Shown here: one piece after another, positions 48,643-60,100 of the stretch | How the letters are laid out: the number at the start of each line of letters is the position of its first letter | How positions within the stretch are numbered: the first letter of the stretch is position 1 | Source of the DNA: Prunus persica | Taxonomy: Eukaryota; Streptophyta; Magnoliopsida; Rosales; Rosaceae | Direction: 5' to 3' | Length of the DNA: 64,000 nt | NCBI RefSeq assembly: GCF_000346465.2 | Contig: NC_034015.1 | Span: forward strand, 20,398,462-20,462,461 | Made by a program: the position numbers and the translations under genes | Notes under the pieces: model-generated | What the model was told of the DNA's origin: nothing | The model's database searches: none | What the model saw: the letters and a program-made list of their open reading frames with translations, nothing else

Positions 48643-50342
48643 TCAAAAGATGTAAGTGCAGGCAACGGAAGTGAGAATTGTTGTCAGCAGTATTGACACA
48701 ACATTCACAGCATTGTTGTCAAGATAGTTAAGACCTGAAATTTTCTTAACTGTAGGCCCTGGTTTTCCAACAACCTAGAAAAGAAAACAAAAAAGAGTTG
48801 GAATGAGATTAATTGAGCAGAAAGTGGAAAGAATGAACTAAGAGTTACGCAGATTCAATTGTTGCCTTCATGGAAACATAAGATTCACGTTTGCCTTAAC
48901 GCACTTTATTACGAACAGTGCAGAATCCACTGAATTGCAGTGTTGCTCCCAAAAGAGAATCAATGAGGCTGCCACATAGTCCGGCAAGAGTAGAAATAGG
49001 TATCACCAACAGCTGCTTCAGTGCAACATCATATGTACATTTTGTAGTGGGAAATCCAAAGACCACATATGTGAGTCCGACAACCGAGCCTGCAGCTGCA
49101 GCTGCCAGTAATCCTGCTTTTGTAACTCCACCATTTGTACCCTTCCGAACAGGCTGCCAACAATGTGGAAACCAAATTAGTATCCACAGTGTACTTATTC
49201 CAGCAGCCAGCTAAGTTCTTTTCTTCTATCCTGCCAAATATTTTTCCCCATAACCCTGTAAATCCCAATCGTGATAGGATAGACCCCACATCTTCAACTT
49301 TGAAAGCAAGGTAAATTCTTAATAACATTAGTCTATGAGGCCATTGGTAAATCTTTAGAACAGTAAAAAGAATAAAAGATGCACAAATGACACTCATAAG
49401 CATAGCAAGAATGTGAAATAAGATTTTACAAGAGAGATGTGAAATGGGGTAAACAATAATGATACATGTACTATTTTTAACATTGAGTTAAAGGGCAAGT
49501 TTACTAGATAAGTATCCAGAAGAGAGCCGTCAAAAACATTGTGACAAGCAAGACTTTAATGTGTATGAATAAATGGGTGCGCTCAAAATAAAGCCAGAAG
49601 CGCAGAGCCGGGCATATGCAGCATGGCAGAACAAGATAGGGGAAAATCCAAACTTCTTAAAGAATAAAACTCACATAAGCAAAATTATTGATTTGACCAA
49701 AAACCCAAGTGAGAAGAACACTAAAATCTGGGGTTGAGCATACGAACCTTGAAGGTTGTGATTAACCGAGGCTGAGCATCGCTAAGTATTCCAAGCTCAG
49801 AAGACCAAGTGTCTCCATTGCAGCAAGCATAGTGACCTATAACCCCACCAATCAGTGATGTAATGAAAACCGACTCTTTCGAGTCCAAGCATTTGTCTTG
49901 CAACCCCGTTTTTGCCCACAGAACAAGAACCAAGACTGAAGCAATCCCGCTGTTTGATAAAACTTGTACCCAATTTCTTTGACCGCCCTCTTTGAAATCA
50001 GCGTCAACGCGACGCTTCTTGTCTTCACCAACCTTGGTCAGCTTTGACGATGTGAAAAAGAACACGAGCAACAGAGCTCCGTACCTTCAAATTTTTTTAC
50101 AAAGATGAAAAACTTTATTAAACAATTCGCCCTTTTGGGATTTGGATGCAGAGAAAGAGAAAGAGAAAGAGGAAAGAGGAAAGAAAATCGGCGTGCCTGT
50201 ATCCGATTGCAATGTGAATGGTCATGACAGCAAAACCCGCGATTGCTCCTGAGAGGTCCAGGGATTTTCTACGGTAGGCTCTGGCGGCGATCAACGACGA
50301 GATTAGAAGGGCGATTAACGGTTGGATTAAGAGTTTATCCAT
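48643..50342 (-). CDS. TMEM19/DUF92-family integral membrane protein
   Basis: Minus-strand gene, four exons in transcript order: 50342-50197, 50084-49748, 49153-48905, 48774-48643 (TGA); 287 aa. Several hydrophobic segments surround conserved blocks SSKLTKVGEDKKR, EGGQRNWVQVL, GHYACCNGDTWSSELG, and NNAVNVVSILLTT, which define the DUF92/TMEM19 family. In plants this family includes the phytyl-phosphate kinase VTE6 and the Arabidopsis protein PGR (At5g19930), which this one resembles more. No catalytic role is established for the TMEM19 branch. I start at 50342; longer frames upstream add residues not seen in the family. Intron 1 appears to begin with GC (50196-50195), giving AG/GCACGC, since only that donor joins the conserved GYR and YGALLL. 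Confidence 0.9.
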
Positions 50343-51033
50343 GTTTGCGGCTCTAAGCATGTAAATTTTTGTTTTCACGATTATGGTGGAAAGGAAACTA
50401 AAGGATAGAGTGGAAAGAATGACTGCTCTCACACCACGCACCGAGCCTCGTTTTTGGTATATTGTCTTTTTTTGGCGGCCTACACTGACCCAACTTTTTA
50501 TTTATTTTATTGAGAACGGGTAGTGGACCTCACTTCAATTGGTCACTCCCCCCCACATTTTCATCCAATTTAAGAGAAAAATGGAGCCCACCTAATTTCT
50601 TTAATGGAGAAGCACCATATGATAACCACATGGCAATCCACGCAACAATATGTTTATAGCCGGCACACAGAAAGTTGATTTATTTTCCTTTTTCCCTAAA
50701 TAAGTGATTGGTCCCACAGAAAGTTTATTTGAACAGCTATGCAAAGCCTACCAACCCTTTTTCGTGTTTAGATAAGAGTTTATTCTTGGCTGAGGCTGAT
50801 CAATCATTTCATTTTGCCTAAAATTTTAGGCTTTAATTTCACCCCAGACAGAGAAGAAGAAGACAGCTTCTTGTTGACAATAGAAAAAGACCACAATCAG
50901 TGGAACTGCAGCTAAGCCAGCAAAATTTTAAGATTACCATCATCACCATATACATATCAAAACAAAAAAACAAAAAAAATTACCCGACACACAAAAAATT
51001 GATGAGAATACAACAAAACGAGGTTTTAAAACG
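50343..51033. other. Spacer between the two minus-strand genes
   Basis: About 690 bases holding the DUF92 promoter and the TDRD3-like 3' UTR, both on the minus strand. No other gene recognised. Confidence 0.45.
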
Positions 51034-53658
51034 TCAACGAAATCCTCCTCTTCCCCTCCCCCCTCCTCTACTCCTCCCCCGCCCCCTTCCTCTTCCTCTT
51101 CCCCTCCCTTCATGTCCCATTCCACGACCACCGTCGTCATCCCTTTGGAAGTTAAACATGCTCATTTTTATATTCTCTGCATTCACATCACGAGGAGGAC
51201 CTTTTTGTACCTGAATTGCAGCATAATGACATCAAATACTTTCAATACAACAACAATGACAAAAATAATGCTCATAAGATGCAGAGGCACTGACATGATA
51301 ATCTTCCAAATCAAATTGATTTTGGAGCTGCCTTGCAAGTTCCTCGTCGCGACTGCTCTGTGCAAAGGGATTTCTTATTGAAGGCTTTGCTCCAGCTTTC
51401 CTCTTTTCCCATTCATCCAAAGTGAACACCACGGGCTCTTCCTCTTGCCTCCCCTTTCCTCTATATTGTCTACCTCTTGAATGCCTGTCATCCCGGTTTT
51501 GATGACTCATTTTCTGGAGGAGTTTTTGTGCAGCCGCTTGGTTTTGAACAGGGACAGCTTCAATTACTGTAGAAGCCATGGATACATCAGTATCACATTA
51601 CAAAGTAAACAGAAATGTAGAACATTTACAATAAAATAAATACACAAGTCAACTGAATGCAGTTGTGTGAATTTTGTAATTAATCCATTTTACATAACCG
51701 TTGATCTGGACATAATTTAAAGAGGAGCAAAAATTCTCCATTTTTAAGATTCAAGTATTACTCTGACACCTTCCACCTGTCTCATCTACAAGCACATATG
51801 CCCCACTAGTAACAATCATTCAACAAACCTGCCACACCCCCTCCCCGCATTCTTTTCTCCCCAAGTGCATAAAATCAAACTTAAATTATATGAGTTACAG
51901 ATGCAGCATAGATAATAATAAAGTATAATAAAAAGTTGCAAGCTGGACTTAAAAATGAAGATCCACCTTCTTTTGGCCTCGCTGCAGAGCTACTAGGTTT
52001 ATCTTGAGTTTGTTCATCAAGGGAATCTGTCGTAAGCTTGTTATCTGTGTCATTCTTTTTATCAGAGTTATCCACGTCGTTTGATTTCAAATGAAGGTCC
52101 TGCTGCCTTCCAATTGGCCTAACCTCAACGTTTCTGGCAATAGGCCCACTGCTCTTGGAGTTCACATCAGAGTAATCTGCCAATGATTGCATCTTGCTCA
52201 TGAGTTATGCATGCATTAGCAATCTGAACATTATGGTGAAAGACATAAACTATTAAAATCTTATGTAATTAAGAGCTCAAGAATACTGACAAGAAGACTT
52301 GTCCTGCTGAGGAAACCGACTTTTGGGTATCCCAACTTGCAACTTCTCAAATGGAGGGGGGCCGTTACCGTCACTTTCCTGTGAAACCCTTAAAGATGAG
52401 CGGGAAAAGCCTGAATATTTTTTATTCATCTGCCATTCTTCATAAAGTGACTGAACAACGCCTCCTAACAAAGTCACAACTTTAGGATTCAAACATACTA
52501 TTCCATTACGTATAGTAGCTCTACCTTCCAAACGGACCTGCCAATCAAAAGCAGGACAAACAAAAGATGTTCAGTTAACAAGAGATATGACCTTCATATA
52601 TGCACCAGTTGTCCATGAACTTGAGAAATAGGGAATAGAGAGACACTGAAAACTTGTTCCAAAATTTGTATCAAGGTTCACATGACCAGTAATATACAAT
52701 AAACACAGCCTGTAGCGTGTAGGGAAATCCCAAGCATAGTGTGACAGATTCTTCAAACTGGCATCATATCTCATGAAAAAGTACTTATATTCCGCACAAA
52801 ATGGTAATCAACAGACTAACTGTCAAACTTAGAAATTTCATCCATTGGAATGTTGAGCTAAAAGTAGCATATGGGATAACGAATTGTTGAGCTCAAGTGA
52901 AATAATTTAAGTATGTTTGTCTTACACTTGGATTTATCAAGCCCAATATATAATAAATTATTAGTTTTCCAATGGGCTTCACAATTGTGCAGCTCAATAT
53001 CTATTAGTTTGCTATTAAACTGAAGACAAATTCCAAAATATGTTCAATCAATGACAGCTCTAAGTTATTTACACAGATATAAAACGCAAGCTGAGCATTG
53101 AGCTAGCATGAAGAACAGGGAAGTACCTTTGTACCAGGAACGACGTCGTCAGGGATTGATGGGATATGAAAGTACTCTACAGCTGCTACCTCGCTGTGGC
53201 CGTCTGTCAGGCCAAGCTTTAAAAGACGCCGACTGCTTGAATTTCTCGCAAAATCCACCACACTGCTTCTGGTAATGTCTCTAACCCAAGCTATCTGATA
53301 AAAACACAAACGAAGACCGCATTTTTCTTCGTCTTTAAGTTTTTTCTCGGCAACCAAACAGTGAACAATAAAAATTCACGAGAGAGTTAAGAGGTGTGAT
53401 TGCCTGGAGGACTTGAGGGCCGAGAAGATGAGATGATTTGCGGAGAGTATTCGGGTCGGGCAAGGACTTGGCGGAGATGGATTTGAGGTCCATGTTGGTG
53501 AGCTCCGATTCCACTGAATTCACCACCGTACGCGTGTCGTCGGCCAAAGCGGAGTGGATCATGATCATCGCCTTCACTTGGTCCAGGTCGCCGAAGCACC
53601 AGCCCCTGCTCCTTAGGGTTTCGATTGCAGCGTCTGAAGCACCGGAGCTCTCCTCCAT
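51034..53658 (-). CDS. TDRD3-like protein: RMI1-type N-terminal domain, UIM-like motif, RGG tail
   Basis: Minus-strand gene, six exons in transcript order: 53658-53404, 53294-53127, 52537-52291, 52176-51967, 51566-51295, 51210-51034 (TGA); 442 aa. Residues about 1-165 form the DUF1767/RMI1-type OB-fold region (LRSRGWCFGDLDQVKA, GPQVLQIAWVRDITRSS, LRLTDGHSEV-like strand, VPGTKVRLEGRATIRNG). The C-terminal part has DEELARQLQNQ, similar to a ubiquitin-interacting helix, then an Arg/Gly-rich tail of about 30 residues ending GGFR. This layout matches animal TDRD3, the partner of topoisomerase 3-beta on RNA, minus an evident Tudor domain. Arabidopsis At5g19950 is the likely counterpart. Exon 1 ends CAG/GCAATC, a GC donor; an alternative GT donor nearby would add eight residues. 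The exon 4 acceptor (GGCAG at 52177) is the only one that keeps the frame open. Confidence 0.82.
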
Positions 53659-54244
53659 TTTTAGCGCCTGTTTGCGCGGCGTTTGATTTTGGGGCTTTTC
53701 TTAGCTTTTGCAATTGCAACAGAGAACGAACAATGTAGGATGTGGTCCCATGTCGGCCATGAAATGTCGTCGTCTTGGCTTTAGTGAGAACGAATGAGGG
53801 GCCAACGGGCCGAGGACCAAAAAGGGCCTACATCACCCAACAGCAAGGGACAACGGGGCGAGGTGTATAAGTTGGTGGGCCGTAGGCAGGGCTTGGGCCA
53901 TCCTGGTATAGAATGATCAAGTCCGGCAGGGCACGTAGGTAGTTTATTAAATAATTAATAAAATAAAAAAAAATAGTGGGGCATCATGCCATGTCTCAAT
54001 AAAATAAGAACTTTAGGTGTCACCGGTTGTAATTAGTTAGAGGGCATAATTCTCGGATGACCCTCATCGCATCACACGTAAAAGAAATATTATATAAATT
54101 ATGTTAGTTAGCAGTTTTGCGAAGTGTATTTGTTACATAAATTATTTATATAATTTATTATTGGATGAATAATGCATCATTGAGAGGCACTTGGTTTCGG
54201 TTGGAGATGTGCATGTGGAAAGTAGAATGTGGTTGATGTGTGTA

Positions 54245-54246
<2 letters not shown>

Positions 54247-54272
<26 letters not shown>
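54247..54272 (+). repeat. (AT)n microsatellite
   Basis: About 13 uninterrupted AT units. Confidence 0.95.
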
Positions 54273-54276
<4 letters not shown>

Positions 54277-55361
54277 TTGTTATATGTGGTTTCTAATTCT
54301 AATTACCATGTAGTTTCGTGTATCTTAATAGTCGGTTACCAATTTGTGAGCTACTCTCACCAACCAACCAGAAGACAATGAGAGAAGGAAAAGGTCCTTG
54401 AGCCTTTGATATAAACTGCACAGCCAGCTGCAAGGAGAGGGGACGTATATATCACGATGCATGAATTGATCATGTTTTGTTGGGGAAATGCTCGATATTA
54501 TGGTTATATCAGACAATTTTTCTTTCAAGTTATGAACATAAACAAAAACCCCACCACATAAAAGATATAGGTCACATGGATTTATCATTTTTTTTCTTCT
54601 AGATCACAGAGCAGCGGCAGTGTGCTACTGGTGTTACTTTTTCAGTGCGGGGCCTCCTGCATTTAGTTACCATTAATATCCCCAACGCCATATGCCAATT
54701 AGCCAACTATAGGGGCAAAGGAATATGCAACTGGCAGGAAATTTTTCCCTAAATTATCTTTATTTATTTATTTCTGAGATGGCCTTCTGTATCGATATAA
54801 ATCTCTCGTCCATAACGGAGGCAGAATTTAATCCTAGCTTTCTTGTAGAAACTATGCCCCTGCGAAATATAAATGTAGAAGTCAGCTTAATTTAAGTTGC
54901 TCATCAATAACCAAATTATAAAATAAAATGCAGTTTCTTAAGTGTCTCAATCGGTTGAGAAATTAGGTTAACCGCTAAACTCAACTTATTATTAACGGCT
55001 TTAAATAAACAGCAGAGAGAGACTCGGGCAGGGCTTCAATTCGGTTGTAGGGCTATCTGTACTTATGTTCAATTATGTTGATAAGACACCACCAGTAATT
55101 CCATATTCTAGTTTCTTAGACTAAACACATTTACAGGTTTAATTTTTTTGACTAAACACATATCCTCTTTTAAATATGGTTAGAAGTTGACCAATTTGGT
55201 ATTAGTTGGATTGACTCAGGTAGGTTCTTTGTGTGCTCCCAATAGTACTTGTGTGTGTGAGTTTTTCCCTCCACCTTTCTAACGTTGGCAACAAAAGTAC
55301 AAGTTGGAAATAATATTCTAGCTTGAATTAGTAGCAGTTTGTTAATCAAATCATGTCCTAT

Positions 55362-55440
55362 CACTACAAAATAAAAAAATGGCAACAGTCACCGTTATTT
55401 AGTGACATTTGCCAAAAGACTTTAGTCACCCCAACAAACG
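55362..55440 (+). mobile_element. Possible CACTA-type transposon end
   Basis: CACTACAAAATAAAAAAATGG is close to the conserved CACTACAAAAAAA terminus of CACTA (En/Spm) elements, and it is followed by repeated AGTGAC/AGTCACC words as in subterminal regions. No matching TAGTG end found nearby, so only one terminus is supported. Confidence 0.4.
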
Positions 55441-55896
55441 TCGTCAAATAATGATAACTTGACTTTTTTTTATTATTTTTGGTAGTATATGGCATGAAAG
55501 GTTCTTATATGGTAGTTGAGTGTGATAAATTAAAATTTCGCAAATTTTGATTGAGTAGACAGGAGGACATCATAGATTGTTAAAGATGTTTGGTTGATGA
55601 AAATGACTGGGGTTTCAGAATTTCAACAAATCTCATGTATTATACACAGGCCAAGACAAGAGGATAGTTAACCAAAAAACTATTCTCATGCACAAGTCAC
55701 TTCCAGTATGTGTAAGTGTAACCAAGAACTTCCATGAAATGAAGTTCTCATGCTAGCTGTAGACAAAGAAATATATTTTTGCCGATTTAAAACAAACATT
55801 TTATTTAAGATCTCGTGTGTATGTTGTAAGACTCAATTGCATCAATCCCTAATCATTTGTGTATGTGAAGAATTTCTAACTATTCATATATTGTGA

Positions 55897-56258
55897 GTGC
55901 CTGTTTGGTATTGCTTATTTGCGGTGATAAGTGATTTTTTAAAAATTTTGGGAAGCCCAGTCCGTTTGGTAAACTATGAGAAAATCACTTATTGTTAAAA
56001 ATTGTTGTGAGAGAAAGCTATAAGGGAAATCAGCTAATGAGTTGCTTTCATTTTCTGATTATGCAGAAATCAGTTTTGAAGAGGGGTTGAGTTTAATGAT
56101 TATGCGGCAATCATTTTCTAATTATGCGGGAATCAGTACCAACAACACTTATAACAAAAAGTTTACCAAACGCCAAACTGCTTTATCTCACAGCTGATTT
56201 CTCTCATAGCAAATCTAACAGCGATTACTTTCACAGCACAGCAATGCCAAATTGGCCC
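55897..56258. mobile_element. Tourist-like MITE, 362 bp
   Basis: Imperfect terminal inverted repeats: GTGCCTGTTTGGTATTGCT at the left against GGGCCAATTTGGCATTGCT (reverse complement) at the right. Flanking triplets are TGA and TCA, one mismatch from a three-base duplication. The interior repeats ATTATGC.G.AATCA units and has no coding capacity. Confidence 0.65.
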
Positions 56259-57146
56259 TCAGAACTCAATTATATTTATTGTTAATCGTATGTGTCTGTA
56301 AATGAGTTCTAACTATTCAAACATTAGGAGACCCAGTTGCATCAATAGTTAGAAATTGCAGGCAGCTGATAGCTGATACTAAAAACACATGAGTATTGTG
56401 AGTAATGATGGCAATGGAGAAACCCTCCAGAAAAGGCAAATAGCTCTTGGCCTTCACCTTTGGAAGAAGGGGAGTTACTCTGCTTCGGTTTAAGAAGTAA
56501 AACGTCAACCTTTTTGCCTCTTAACTTTGACTTTTTCCAAAAACGGCCCCACTGTACCAACACCTCACCCGCCGTTTTATTTTACTCCAAATCACCCAAC
56601 ACGGCAGTAAAAAATGCAAAACCCATCTTCCCAGCCGTTTCATTCAAATTCCCACGTAAAATCCCACCAACCCACGCGCCAAACCTGCAACCTCAACGGT
56701 CCTTCTCCTTGGTGTAATACCAGCCGTTTGATGAAGTCGGACGATTCGATTTCAGAGCGAATAGAGTTTATTCAAATAGACGAGCGAGTTCGCGTTTGAA
56801 AGAAGCCTCGTGCTTTATGTCTTCCCGCGGCCATTAAATGAGCCTCTGTTTCTGTCTCTCCCGTTCCTGCACACAAACTGTGAATCACTTTAACGTGCAC
56901 AATGTATTCTCCAGTGAGAAAGAGGAGAGAGAGAGAGTTCAACAAACACGAAGACTCTCTACGGAGAGCTATTAAATGCAGAGCTCAACCACCATTTTCA
57001 GCATTCAAATTTGTCTACCTCACATTCAAACCCTACTTTTATTAGTCTCTCTCTCAGTCTTAGCCACAAGACTCTGAGAGGGAGAGCTTTTTATTTAGTA
57101 ACGGTTTCAGGACTCTGCGCAGACATAGATAGGGTTGGGATTTCCG

Positions 57147-60100
57147 ATGTGGAACTCGGCGGAGAACGTGTTCGCGCGAGCTTCGTCGTTTAGGGAGGAA
57201 GGGGAGGATGAGGATGCACTCCGGTGGGCAGCGCTCGAGAGGCTCCCCACCTATGCCCGCGTCCGACGTGGCATTTTCAGGGACGTAGCCGGAGACACTA
57301 AGGAGATCGACGTCAGCGAGCTCGAGGCTCAGGAGCAGAAGCTCTTGCTCGACCGCCTTGTGAGCTCCGCCGACGACGATCCCGAGCGGTTCTTTAATCG
57401 CATGCGACGCAGATTCGACGCGTAATCGTCTTCAATTTCTTGGACAAAAACTTCGAATGACTCTGCTTGGCTGCCGAGAAAATATCAGCAAAGAAAGCAA
57501 ATTTAGTATCTCATAAATTGATTTTACTATACAGTGCCAAATGAGAGTGTTGAAGTCTCTGTTTTCTCTGTTTCTCAGCAGCCAAACGGATTTTCTTTTT
57601 GTCATTCTTAATTTCGTTACTTTGTTTTTGGCTTGCTATTTACTCTAAATATTTCTGTCAAAATTTGGCTGTGCAGAGTCGATCTGGAGCTTCCGAAGAT
57701 CGAGGTTCGATTTCAGAACTTGAAAGTCGAAGCTTTCGTCCACGTGGGAAGCAGAGCACTGCCAACTATTCCCAATTTCGTTTTCAATATGACGGAGGTA
57801 GAGTTTCTTCATTCAAATTATCAGTTAATTTCCTTGAATGCAACTTGTTCGATTACATGATTGAGCGCTTGTTAAAAAAGAAAATAACCTTTGCATTATC
57901 TGGATGCCATTTTAGGCCCTTTTTAGGCAATTACGGATATACAGGCCCCAGAGAAGCAAATTAACGATTTTAGACAACATTAACGGGATTATAAGACCTT
58001 CAAGGTAGGTATTTTAGCATCAGCTAGTTCTCAATTGCTGAGTTTTCAGCCCAGTGTTTACGTCTAACAAGCTGTGTTGGTGTTGTTTTGTAGATTGACG
58101 TTACTATTGGGTCCACCAAGCTCCGGAAAGACGACGCTACTATTGGCTCTTGCTGGACGACTTGGAACTGGTTTGCAGGTATCCAATTGAACGACAGAGA
58201 TCCTGCTAATCGGTATCTGGTTTCGACATTTGCTTTAACTCATTGTACTTTGATCACTCTGAAGATATCAGGGAGCGTCACATATAACGGCCATGTCTTA
58301 AAGGAGTTTGTCCCTCAGCGGACGTCTGCTTATGTCAGTCAACAGGATTGGCATGCGGCAGAGATGACTGTAAGGGAAACTCTTGAGTTTGCGGGGCGCT
58401 GCCAAGGTGTTGGGACTAAATATGGTAAGCTTTGGGAAATTAGGTACTTGTGTACTAGTGGTGCTTGTTTAGATGCTGACATGAAAACTTTGTCACAGAT
58501 ATGCTATTAGAACTTGCAAGAAGAGAAAAGATATCCGGGATAAAACCCGATGGAGATCTTGATATATTCATGAAGGTACGAGTACTTATTCAATATGTTG
58601 ATTCCTTTATACATGTAATGATTGCTGATACTTTGTTTTCCAGTCGTTAGCTCTTGGGGGGCAGGAGACAAGCCTTGTGGTGGAGTACATCATGAAGGTA
58701 TTTGTTCGATGCTGGTTATTATTGGATGCATATCCATTAACATGTTCATTTTGAGTATTTGACTGGTTGATGTATCTTGATTTATTATTAATATCTTGAA
58801 GATATATCTTGATTTATTATTAGATTTATTTTAGGTACTAAAATATGTTTGACAAAGATTTTAGGGTTGGACATATGTGCTGATACATTGGTAGGAGATG
58901 AAATGCTTAAGGGAATCTCAGGGGGGCAAAAGAAGCGGCTCACTACAGGTGTATACTTCTTTTGTTTTTTAAATTTGTTTTAGGTTGAAGGGGGATTCTT
59001 GTGCACTAGTAGGGTAAAGCTGTTTGCTAATAAATCAACTGTGATTTCCAGGTGAATTGCTAGTAGGTCCAGCAAGAGTTCTGTTCATGGATGAAATATC
59101 AACTGGGCTTGACAGTTCAACTACTTATCAAATCATCAAATATCTTAAGCATTCAACTCATGCACTTGATGCAACCACTGTTATATCTCTGCTTCAACCT
59201 GCTCCAGAGACCTATGAGTTGTTTGATGATGTTATACTTTTGTGTGAGGGCCAGATTGTTTTTCAAGGACCCCGTGAAGCTGCTCTTGACTTCTTTGCAT
59301 ACATGGGATTTAGGTGTCCACGGAGAAAGAATGTTGCAGACTTCTTGCAAGAAGTAAGTAATGGAGAGCTTGAGTTGTGAGTTGCTATTCTGTTGCATGG
59401 AATGTTTGGTAATTTTTTTTCCCTCGTACACAGGTTATATCAAAGAAAGACCAAGAGCAGTACTGGTCCAATCCTGATCTCCCGTACCTCTATGTTCCAC
59501 CGGCAAAGTTTGTTGATGCTTTTCGTTTATTTCAAGCTGGGAAGAATTTGTCTGAAGAACTAGATGTTCCTTTTGATAAACGCTACAACCATCCTGCAGC
59601 TTTAGCAACTTCTCGCTTTGGCATGAAGCGGCGTGAGCTTCTCAAAACAAGCTTTAACTGGCAAGTGCTACTGATGAAGCGGAATGCATTTATCTATGTT
59701 TTCAAGTTCGTTCAGGTAATAGTACCATTATTTGTTTATCCAAAGGACATGTTTTCGATGGTATTTGCTAGTAAATGTTACCTTCCGTGCTAGCTTGTAG
59801 AACACCTTAATTAATATCTTTTTTGTTTGTTTCTTTTTTCCAATCATCTGAAAGATGAAACTGGTGAATGTTATCTGCTGCTGATTAAGTACTATGTTCT
59901 GTCTTGCAGCTTCTTTTTGTTGCTTTGGTTACAATGAGTGTTTTTTTCCGGACGACAATGCGCCACAATACAATTGATGACGGAGGCTTATATCTTGGGT
60001 CACTATACTTTTCCACGGTTATTATTCTTTTTAATGGCTTCATGGAGGTTCCAATGTTGGTGGCGAAGCTTCCGGTGCTTTACAAGCATAGGGACTTGCA

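Larger units (their letters stand above)
53659..57146. other. Divergent spacer, TDRD3-like to ABCG32
   Basis: About 3.5 kb separating two genes transcribed away from each other, so it contains both promoters. It holds an (AT)n run, a CACTA-like end and a MITE, listed separately. The last ~200 bases (GA-rich at about 56920-56970, CT-rich at about 57040) are probably the ABCG32 leader. Confidence 0.55.

Noticed and set aside
48918..49214. 98-codon plus-strand frame
   Set aside because: Antisense of exon 3 of the DUF92 gene.
50943..51140. Minus-strand frame rich in Glu and Gly (EEEEEGGGGG)
   Set aside because: It is an out-of-frame reading of the Arg/Gly tail exon of the TDRD3-like gene.
53387..53719. 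110-codon minus-strand frame
   Set aside because: Shifted frame over exon 1 of the TDRD3-like gene, whose own frame has conserved RMI1-type sequence.
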